A stretch of 64,000 nt of DNA from Diogma glabrata. Its lineage: Eukaryota > Arthropoda > Insecta > Diptera > Cylindrotomidae. A model generated the notes under the pieces. The model saw nothing but the letters and a program-made list of their open reading frames with translations, was not told the DNA's origin and ran no database searches. The stretch covers positions 382,827,711-382,891,710 of the forward strand of contig OY856187.1 in assembly GCA_963693315.1 (NCBI GenBank). Direction: 5' to 3'. A program made the translations under genes and the position numbers. Below, piece by piece: positions 33,915-42,073 of this stretch (position 1 is the first letter of the stretch; each line of letters begins with the position of its first letter).

Positions 33915-34499
33915 CACTAGTTTACAAATTTTGAACGTTTTTGTCTCCCTGAATAAAACCCAACTTTTCTTATAGATTTGGACCTCCTGAACACGAATAT
34001 CATATTCATTTTTTGGTTAGCTCTTGTTTTTGAGATATTCACGAAAAACCAATTTTTTCGGTGATCAAAAATGTTGTTTCGGTTTTTGGGTCTCATATTT
34101 TACAAAACAAATTAAATATATTAATGAAACATATGCATATTTAATATGCCAAGAAATGTTTTGAGCTATATTTTGTAAAAATCCATTAAGGATTCTGGAA
34201 GTTACAGTCGAAAAAAAATGAAAAAATACGAAAAATTCACGTTTTTTTAAAATTTTTCCATTTTCAACACCATAAATTTTGAACAAATAAAGACACTAAT
34301 TTTTTTTAATTTCTTGGAGCCTATAGGAGCTTCAATTTTCTTTCTTCTAAGCTAAAAGACATGAATATTGGTGCAATTTGCACCAAGTTATTCAAATTTT
34401 CCCTAAGAGAGTCAAAACTTAAAATTTGAAAAAAAGTTTAACTATAAGAATAATTTAAATTCTGCAACATAATTAATTTATATATAAGTTGTTTTCATA

Positions 34500-34853
34500 G
34501 TAGATCTAGCTCCTCCCACCTCGAACTTATTTTAGGAGTTGGAAAATTTTAGTTAGTTGATTATGAAATGCCTTTTTTTGACAAAAGTTGTGTTTTATTT
34601 GTATATGATTTTTCTCGAAATTGAGATTTTTTCGTGAAGTTTTTTGACATGATCTAGCTCCTCCCACCTTGGATTTATTATAGGATTTGGAAAATATCAG
34701 TTTGTTGAATATGAAATGTCTTTTTTTGACAAAAGTTGTATTTTATTTGTATATGATTTTTCTCGAAATCGAGATTTTTTTTGTGAAGTTTTTTGACATA
34801 AACTAGCTCCTCCCACCCCGGATTTATTTTAGGAATTGGTAAATATCAATTAG
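34500..34853. repeat. 148-149 bp tandem repeat in FB-A copy 2, about 2.4 copies
   Basis: The word ctagctcctcccacc begins units at 34506, 34654 and 34803. Each unit continues with gacaaaagttg and gatttttctcgaaat. This repeat is not in copy 1. Confidence 0.88.
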
Positions 34854-34978
34854 TAATGAAGATAGGCAGTTCTTATAAAAGGAGTGATGCTTTCAGCAGT
34901 ATGTATAATGTAACTTCCACAAATAAAACAAAATGACTTTGGGTTATTTTTACACTTGAAACTTCTTAACGACGCCAT
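34853..34978 (-). pseudogene. Start of Cys-motif gene in FB-A copy 2
   Basis: From ATG 34978 on the minus strand the frame encodes MASLRSFKCKNNPKSFC, then ICG and AYLHY before a stop at about 34853, where the 148-bp repeat begins. The paralogous copy at 18435 shows what followed (YFGIELNEEKPW). The codons before the break are intact. Confidence 0.6.
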
Positions 34979-35390
34979 TTAAATAAACTTGACTTTACAC
35001 TTTACTAACAATTTATGTTGCTTTACAAGGCAGCTATCACTATTGATTTATTGATTTTTAAAAACAATACACTATTTAAAATTTATATTTGTAAAAGTTT
35101 TTCTTTTTTAATTAATATTTTCTGTAGAATGTTTGAAATTAAATTTATCCTCAAAGAGATTATATTTGCAACTAATCATACGACAATTATCTACTTAAAA
35201 AGAAGCCTCATTAAACTAATTAAACAAAAGTTGCGAAAACCGAAAAACTATTAAAAAGGATTAGTAATTGCTTTCTTAAATTAAACTTAAAATGATCATA
35301 AACATGAAGAGTAACACAAGGTGGGCGGTGATAGAAAAAAATTTAAAGAGAAAAAAGAAAAGAAACAAATCTTACAGGTATTAATAGACA

Positions 35391-36969
35391 TAAATAAGGG
35401 CTTGACTGGTTTTCGTCCCAATCGCAGTTGCACTGACCAATTGCTCGCTCTAACATCCTATATCGAAGCTGGGTATCAAAAACAACTAAAAACAGGCGCA
35501 GTATTCATCGATCTTACTGCAGCATATGACACGGTCCGGCGAATTGGGATTACATATAAGCTGTTCAATGCAATACCTTGTAGCACCATCTCGCGTTTAA
35601 TTAACAACATGCTGAGTAATCGTGTATTCAAAGTTCATCTAAATAATTCCTGCAGTAGGTCTAAAATGCTTAACAATGGTTTACCACAGGGTTCCGTCCT
35701 GGCGCCATTACTTTTTAATCTGTACATTCATGACATTCCTGACACAACATCAAAGAAATTTGGTTACGCTGATGATTGGACCCTGGCCACTCAAAACAAA
35801 GACATGGGTGTTTTGGAGGATTTGCTCTCAACTGACCTAGCGATAATGAATGACTATTTTCGAACGTGGAGTTTATTTCCCAATCTAAGTAAAACCGAGA
35901 GCTCCTGTTTCCACTTAAACAACAAACTGGCAAAACACGAACTATCAGTGTTATTTAACGGCACTGTCATTAAATACAATCAACAGCCAAAGTACCTGGG
36001 CATTACTCTCGATAGAACTCTTTCTTTTAAACTCCACCTAGAAAATACGTCACAAAAACTTAAAACGAGAAACAATATATTGCACAAATTGGCAGGCTCT
36101 ACATGGGGTGCTACTCCAGCTACCCTCCGAACAACTGCTCTAAGTCTGGTTTACTCAGTGGCTGAGTATGGCGCACCAGTCTGGTTGAATAGCACACATA
36201 CTCAAAAAGTTGACTGCCAGCTGCATGCTACGATGCGTACTATAAGTGGTACTATCAGATCCACTCCTTTACATTGGCTCCCTATGTTAAGCAATATCGC
36301 TCCACCTGCACTCAGACGCTCGCATGCTCTCATGCGTGAACATAAAAAGGTAACTAACAACACCACGTTACCCTTGCACGAATATTACGGTGACCACACT
36401 CGTTGTCGATTGAAGTCAAGAAAGCCTCCACATAAAACTGCCAGCAACCTGCTGGCAACTGATTTTAATATCTTGGAGGCCTGGGACACCTCCTGGCAAC
36501 ATTACAACACAACTGGCCTTTCTATTACTAACCCGACTTCTACCCAACCTGGTTTCGATTTGCCCCGTCATACCTGGACTACATTAAACCGAATAAGAAC
36601 GAATCATGGACGTTGTGCTGATTCTTTCTACAAGTGGGGCATTTCAGAGTCCCCTGAGTGTGACTGCGGCGCTCCACAACAAACTATAAAACACATTGCA
36701 ACTGTGTGTCCAATTGGCAACTCCCGATGTAGTAGCATGGATAGACTCGCTCGATGTAAACATCTAATGTTCAAATGTACTGCTCAATGTTCAAATATTT
36801 TACTTTTTAATTTTTACTTAAAAGACGCGCAATCAAATCGATTGTAAGTTCATTTAATGTGTATCCATGTATTGTTTTAGGTAGATTTCATAGAAGAGTC
36901 TACCTATTTTTAAGTTTAATTTTTTTGGTGTGTCACAAAAAAAACCATACGCTAAATAAGGGCTTGACT
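35391..36969 (+). mobile_element. 5'-truncated LINE inside FB-A copy 2, 17-bp target duplication
   Basis: The element is 35408-36952 (1545 bp). The 17-mer TAAATAAGGGCTTGACT flanks it exactly at 35391-35407 and 36953-36969. It starts inside the RT (GFRPNRSC) and ends in a 3' UTR with a short imperfect hairpin and the bases ccatacgc, without poly(A). It is the same family as 14878-15767. The short intact duplication suggests a comparatively recent insertion, the youngest layer in this nest. Confidence 0.93.
35408..36847 (+). CDS. LINE RT C-terminal part, open but 5'-truncated
   Basis: The frame is open from the insertion junction to TAA/TGA at 36845-36847, about 479 codons. RT motifs are GFRPNRSCTDQLLAL, VFIDLTAAYDTV (motif A), NGLPQGSVLAPLLFNLYIHD, FGYADDWTLAT (YADD intact) and PKYLGITLDRTLSF. 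A downstream region has HTWTTLNRIRTNHGRC and CDCGAPQQTIKHIATVCP, a Cys-rich end. The N-terminal RT fingers and any endonuclease are missing, and the 29 codons upstream are flank read through in frame, so no functional product is expected. The clade is jockey/CR1-like but not assigned. Confidence 0.88.
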   Translation, partial: GFRPNRSCTDQLLALTSYIEAGYQKQLKTGAVFIDLTAAYDTVRRIGITYKLFNAIPCSTISRLINNMLSNRVFKVHLNNSCSRSKMLNNGLPQGSVLAPLLFNLYIHDIPDTTSKKFGYADDWTLATQNKDMGVLEDLLSTDLAIMNDYFRTWSLFPNLSKTESSCFHLNNKLAKHELSVLFNGTVIKYNQQPKYLGITLDRTLSFKLHLENTSQKLKTRNNILHKLAGSTWGATPATLRTTALSLVYSVAEYGAPVWLNSTHTQKVDCQLHATMRTISGTIRSTPLHWLPMLSNIAPPALRRSHALMREHKKVTNNTTLPLHEYYGDHTRCRLKSRKPPHKTASNLLATDFNILEAWDTSWQHYNTTGLSITNPTSTQPGFDLPRHTWTTLNRIRTNHGRCADSFYKWGISESPECDCGAPQQTIKHIATVCPIGNSRCSSMDRLARCKHLMFKCTAQCSNILLFNFYLKDAQSNRL

Positions 36970-37715
36970 AACTTAAGTAGTTCTGATGTTATGATGTTTT
37001 GCCTCTCCTCCCAATTTATTATCTGTTGTTTATATTTTTCTATATACGTCTCATATCGATCCAATTCCCAACTTCGAAAACAAAAATGGAAATTATGCTT
37101 TACTATTTTAAAATAATTCTTTAATTCTTTACTGATGTTTGAGAACGACTGAACTTTTAAAATTATTATTTATGGCACAATAAATTAAGTAAAAAATTAT
37201 TTTTTCCATATTTTGAGTTTTGACTTTCTGTGGGAAAACTTGAATAACTTGGTGCAAACTGCACCAATATTCATGTCTTTTAACTTAAAAGAAAAAAAAT
37301 TGAAGCTACTGTAGGCTCCAAGAAATTAAAAAAAATTAGTGTCTTTATTTGTTCAAAATTTATGGTGTTGAAAATGGAAAAATTTAAAAAAAACGTGAAT
37401 TTTTTGTATTTATTCAACTTTTTTCGACTGTAACTTCCAGAATCCTTAATGGATTTTTACAAAATATAGCTCAAAATGTTTGTTACCATGTTTGCTATGC
37501 ATTTGTTTCATTAATATATTTAATTTGTTTGTTTTGAAAAATATGAGACCCAAAAACCGAAACAGTATTTTTGATCACCAAAAAAATTGGTTTTTCGTGA
37601 ATATCTCAAGAACAAGAGCTAACCAAAAAAATGAATATGATATTCGTGTTCAGGAGGTCCAAATCTATAAGAAAAGTTGGGTTTTATTTCGGGAGATTTT
37701 TCTTGTAAACTAGTG

Positions 37716-37885
37716 TAATCAATGAAGAAATTGAAGTATCAGTTATGGAAAGACAAGGAAACCACTCGAAATGGCCAAAGAAAGAAGACAAACTACTATA
37801 TAGCCCTGACAACATAATTAAAATTATTAATCCTCCTATTATGGTGAATTCTCGAGGATTCTTTATATACCCTGATTTCCCTTGA
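37716..37885 (+). pseudogene. Transposon-type gene, 3' end beyond FB-A
   Basis: After the right TAA duplication the frame continues from the 5' part (ending GEVVQI before the insertion) with EEIEVSVMERQG, WPKKEDKLLY, IIKIINPP and a final YPDFP, stopping at TGA 37883-37885. Joining across the insertion, counting one TAA, keeps the reading frame. A subterminal repeat lies 8 bases after the stop. Confidence 0.8.
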
Positions 37886-38071
37886 AATTGTGTTATGCAC
37901 GGGACATTATGTTTTAATTTACTATTTCTACCTTGTTTCATTATAAAGCAAAGTTTTTGTGGAAAACTAACAACACCATAGGTAACAAAGTAAAACTAAA
38001 ATAATTTTTAATTCAGTCCCATAGTTATTTTAAAAAAATGAAAAATGTATGTTTTATGTTATGCACTGGAC

Positions 38072-39401
38072 ATTTAATTCTGGTTCCATTTGTAAACGCT
38101 GATATGGTAAATAAAAAATAAAATATTGATCATATTTGAGCTTTTATCTATTAGTTAGAAGTATTTGTAGTACAATTTAATTATAAATAAATAAATATAA
38201 ATTATATATTTGAATTTTTACAACTTTCAAAATACCATCATTCAAAAATGGAAAAAAAGAAAAGTTTCATAACTCCACTTTCTTTGAAAAAATTTCATAC
38301 AAAAAAAAATTCCATGTGATAAAGTTTCGTGGTTTCTGATAATTCAGAATGTTAACTGTGAGAAAACACGGGAATTTTTTTTTTAAATATTTTTTTTTTC
38401 ACTGTGAAGGTTATATTTGGGAGAATAGCCCTTCTACTTTAACAAAGAGTTATGTTTGATATACATCGCTGCCCAAAACTAAAAACCATGTTCTCATAAA
38501 AGTTTTTTACCGAAAACTATATCAAAATCCTTAACCCAGACCGAAGTCTTGATATCTCAGAGCTGTGAGATTTCAGCCCCTCCATATCTTTTGATATTAT
38601 GTTCTTCTTTGATATTATGTTCTTCTTCGTCAACAGAACCATCGGCGAGTGAATTTTAATCGCACATGACAGTCTTTTAAGTTTTAATTTAAATGATTGT
38701 TTTCGTTTTATATTTCTTTTTGTTTTGTAAAATTGTCCCAAGGTTCAACGCTTACATATGAAGGCTGCCAGTTATCCATGTGAATTCATTGTAGACGAAA
38801 GTATCAGACTCTAGTATGAGTCTACCGATATCCGTGTCAGTATTTACACGACTTTCCCAAGCATACAGGCACCGGGTGACAAGTTCTTTTGTTTAAACTA
38901 TATTTTGAAAAATTCAAATAATTTAAATACAGAGTTTTAGTCATATAATTATGGATTTCTCTAGAATTTCTAATTATAAAGCTTCGTTCATTGATTCGAA
39001 CTGTTTAGGAAAGAATAAATCGTTCATTTTAATTTATTTGAAAATATAAAAAATATAAATACTTCGTTATACATCATATTATTTCAGGTTGCATGTTTAT
39101 ATCTAATATTTATAATTTTATTGATCCGAAACAAAAATAAAGATAATTTATTTACTTTAGTTTTAAATATCAATAGAATTTTATATTATAATAATAATAA
39201 TATATTTTTTTTCTATTTCTTTATTTTCATATAAATTTGCTGTTTATAAATACATCAACAATGAACATAAATAATCAAAATATGTTATGGTAAAAATATA
39301 TCTACTGCAACAAAAAACCATCAAATCATAAATTTAAAAAAAAAAAATAAAATCTAAATCCTGGAACTAATAATAAACGAACAAACAAACAAACAAAACA
39401 G
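38072..39401. other. End of giant intron; one fragmentary frame
   Basis: At 38742-38948 the plus strand reads RLHMKAASYPCEFIVD, a TAG, then STDIRVSIYTTFPSIQAPGD in the same frame before a stop. This looks like a decayed exon or retrocopy, but I do not recognise it. An 18-bp tandem pair (tgatattatgttcttctt) is at 38589-38624. The 3' end carries the branch site CTAAT (39367-39371) and an (AAAC)n run before the acceptor. Confidence 0.4.
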
Positions 39402-39640
39402 TAACAATTGCCATAAATGTGTTGTTATCTATGAGAAACATAAAAACGTTCTACAATTTAAAGAAAGTGAGTGTGAAGATATCTACCAGCAATCTAATTC
39501 AGCGGCAATGCCCATACAACAAATGCGTAGCATTTTAAAAAGTGATCATAGGGGGGGAGCTCATTCCAACACGAACGGGCATTCAAGATTGTCATCAGCG
39601 GATCATTTTTTATTACGATCCAATGATGATAGTGATAATT
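39402..39640 (+). CDS. Internal exon of Cys/Trp-rich host protein
   Basis: The exon begins after acaaaacag (39401) with one base, T, completing the AG left by the exon at 6951, then encodes NNCHKCVVIYEKHKNVLQF and continues openly for 79 codons to a consensus donor GTAAGC (39641). CxxCVVIxEKHxNVLQ directly after the ...KFLMVD end of the previous exon is the order expected for this family, which together with the phase match links the two across 32 kb. The second half is a polar Ser/Asn/His stretch (SNTNGHSRLSSADHF). An internal GTGAGT at 39467 could act as an earlier donor, giving a shorter exon. The acceptor has a CTAAT branch site 30 bases upstream but almost no pyrimidine tract. Confidence 0.83.
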
Positions 39641-41037
39641 GTAAGCATTAAAGTATAATTTGATTTTTCCTTAATTTATTTGTTTTTATTTTTTTTTTTT
39701 GTTTTGATTTTCAAACAATATTCTTAAAATAATTTTTTTTAATTTCATATAAAGAAAACAACAGAAAATTTTATTTTATTTGTATAATATATATAAATTA
39801 CAAATAACTTCGATAACATCAAATTAATAATTTTTTCTTTTGTGTTTATTTTTCATGGATATTTTTTTGCAATTTAAGTTGGATGAATAAATCAATCTTC
39901 AAATAAATATTGTTATTGGTATTGCTTTTGACTAGACATAAAAGCAACAGTGGTCTTCACGACAAGTCTTTGTTTATCAAATTTTGTGACAAAAAAATGT
40001 TAATCTCAACTTCTTTTATTCCCTTTTCGAAATGAAACAAATAGTAACATTTCTTAATGTAATAAAACATTAAACAGTTCTACCAACCTGCTGTTTTTAT
40101 TTTTATAATTAAAATTGAAATCCTATAAATTTATCATTGCAAAACCCCATGTATACACCTACATAGATCTTAAACTAACAAATCACATTTTCTTCAAATA
40201 AAATCAGCATTATCGTCGTCATCATCATCATCCTACGCCATTTGTGTACAAAAAATACATAAAAATTTTCTAATTCTAATCAAATTCATTATTCTGTGGT
40301 CTACCCTCTAATATTCTTACTTCTATTCTTACATTCGTTTTAAAATTTATCTAAAACAGAAGAAATAAAAATAATGGAAAATAATAGAAAATTCTCTCTA
40401 AAAACAACAGGAACAAAAACAATAACAGGAGACAAAACGACTTATCATCATTTTCTAAGCAAAGAAAATCAATAAATTTATTTGTCATTTTGACAATTAA
40501 TTTCCAAAAAACCACAATGAAACATTTGCTTCTTTTATATTGTAATATCAATTTAAGAATCAATAAAATTCAATTTAATTTTCCAAATTTTATTTTTCCT
40601 TAAATAAAATTTCAATATGAAAATCAATTAAAACGAAATCTAGGATTTAATTTTATTTATTTACGTATAAATGATTCCTTGTGGATTTGTTATATCTTAC
40701 GAATAAAAATTTGATCGAAATAATAAATTATGAGTTTTGCTAAAAATAAAAATTATTTTACAAGTAAATTAAATAGAAAAAAAAAACTTTTAATTACTTA
40801 ATTTAAATATAATCAGAAAAATTTATTTTTCGTTTTTCTTATTTTCTTTCGTCTAAGAAAATTTAATGTCTATGTAGTGGTTGGGAATGGTAATTGTCGT
40901 GTTATAGTTTCTGGTTGTTGAATTTTAAAATTTAAATCAATTCTTCGTTTTTTTTTTGTATGATATATTGTGTTTGAATTTGTAAGTTTTTAGTTTCCTG
41001 GTCAATCAGATTTTTTGTCATTTTTAAAGTATTTATT
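39641..41037 (+). other. Intron sequence, AT-rich
   Basis: No gene or element recognised; a short (ATC)n patch lies near 40220. Probable start of intron 3. Confidence 0.55.
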
Positions 41038-41640
41038 TTATCTGGACAAATAAATTTGTCTATGGGCCAATGCTGGACAGGTACAAAGTAGATGGAACAC
41101 TATTTCCCTTTCATCCTTATCTCTCCTGCAGAAGCAATTGGCAGGAAGGCCATATGTTCTGCCGTGCTTTCTGAGGATCCAGTGAACAATGATGACTTGT
41201 ACCAATGAAACAATATCCTGCCTACTCACGGATATCAGTTTTTTGAAGCGCTGCTGGTCTTGTCCGGACCAGATTTTTCTGCAGGTGCTAATGTTTGATC
41301 ACTATCAGTTATGGATGTGGCCTTGTCACAAGCTAGCTACACAATTTCTCCTAACGCCACTCTGACCCATATAATTTGGATAGCAAACTGATTGGTGATC
41401 TCATCCAAAAAATAACGTAGTTTCACTTTTAACTTTGTCACAACTACATCAAACGATTTCAATGCAGGTTGACTGTCCAAGTAGATCTTGATATTTCTAG
41501 TTAGTATTACATTATTACCATGCCAAGGTATCATTTATCACGACCACTTTTGCTTGTATACTGAGGTGTGTGGAAGATAAACTGCTCCTCCCACTCTGCC
41601 TTCGAATGAATACATTCATAAAAATTTACACTACCCCCCT
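41038..41640 (-). pseudogene. LINE RNase H fragment
   Basis: Minus-strand frames contain IKIYLDSQPALKSFD (RNase H D-S-Q motif), then after a gap QDIVSLVQVIIVHWILRKHG and CFCRRDKDEREIVFHLLCTCPAL, the Cys-Cys-His-Cys tail found after RNase H in I- and R1-group LINEs. The copy has several breaks; no RT was found upstream. Confidence 0.72.
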
Positions 41641-41700
41641 GGCCTCCCATACGTCCCCTGAGATATCTTGAAAGGAATGATGGTTTGCAAATTTGTCCCA

Positions 41701-42073
41701 AGATTATACACTAAATCCTCCGTCGTCAATCTTCACTTCCTCCAAGGTTCCCTGGCGGGTATGAAAATCCTCGAAAGTCTTTGAAACTCCTTTCAAAGCA
41801 TAGTCATTGTTCTTTTTACATAAGTATGTAATAAACACTGGACCTGCTAGTGATGTCACTAATAAGAAGCAATCGGAGGACTGCGTGCCAAGAAAAGTTT
41901 TGTTCCACCAAGCTTCAGCCATGTGTTTTGGGGAAACAATTTCCTCCAGTTCAACACAAATTCGCAAACGTACACGCAAATGAGACTGTGGAAACGGATT
42001 TAATAAGCGAAACAAAGAGCAGAAACTCTGACGATCCCAAAGGCCGAAGAAACCGAGATCATCACACACATAC
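41701..42073 (-). other. Unidentified exon-like reading frame, 123 codons
   Basis: The minus strand is open from a plausible acceptor (tttttttaaatgtaac...cgtacag, exon start at 42073) to TAA at 41701-41703. It encodes motifs such as LGFFGLWDRQSF, FPQSHLRVRLRIC, SPKHMAEAWWNKTFLG, DCFLLVTSLAGPVF and RQGTLEEVKIDDGG. The mixed amino-acid composition, normal third-base use and lack of stops in an AT-rich intron make it look like a real terminal exon or a recent retrocopy of a conserved protein. I do not recognise the family. It lies antisense to the host gene and next to the LINE RNase H scrap. Confidence 0.5.

Larger units (their letters stand above)
33912..37718. mobile_element. Foldback element FB-A copy 2, TAA duplications
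   Basis: The element is 33915-37715 (3801 bp), with the same CACTAGTTTAC / TAAACTAGTG ends as copy 1 and TAA on both sides (33912-33914, 37716-37718). Arms are about 580 bp (33915-34495) and 530 bp (about 37185-37715). The spacer carries a 148-bp tandem repeat, the start of the Cys-motif gene on the minus strand, and an inserted LINE (35408-36952). Spacer homology to copy 1 is in the opposite orientation, as expected if foldback elements can flip or be inserted either way. Confidence 0.9.
31020..38071 (+). mobile_element. DNA-transposon-like unit with TTATGCACGGGAC subterminal repeats
   Basis: The 13-mer TTATGCACGGGAC, or a one- or two-base variant, occurs at 31020, 31190, 31379, 31401 on the left and at 37893 and 38059 on the right, all in the same orientation. 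They flank one broken gene (32199-37885). Subterminal repeat clusters around a single gene are characteristic of several large DNA transposon superfamilies. True terminal inverted repeats and target duplications were not found, so the outer limits are those of the repeats only. The unit contains a hairpin MITE (31522-31659) and FB-A copy 2 (33915-37715). The superfamily is not assigned. Confidence 0.6.

Noticed and set aside
35321..35407. N-terminal part of the LINE protein upstream of GFRPNRSC
   Set aside because: It lies outside the 17-bp target duplication and is spacer DNA of the foldback element read in frame by chance.
31020..38071. CRISPR-like array from repeated TTATGCACGGGAC
   Set aside because: Spacing is irregular from about 20 to thousands of bases, repeats are short, and the genome is eukaryotic; subterminal transposon repeats fit better.
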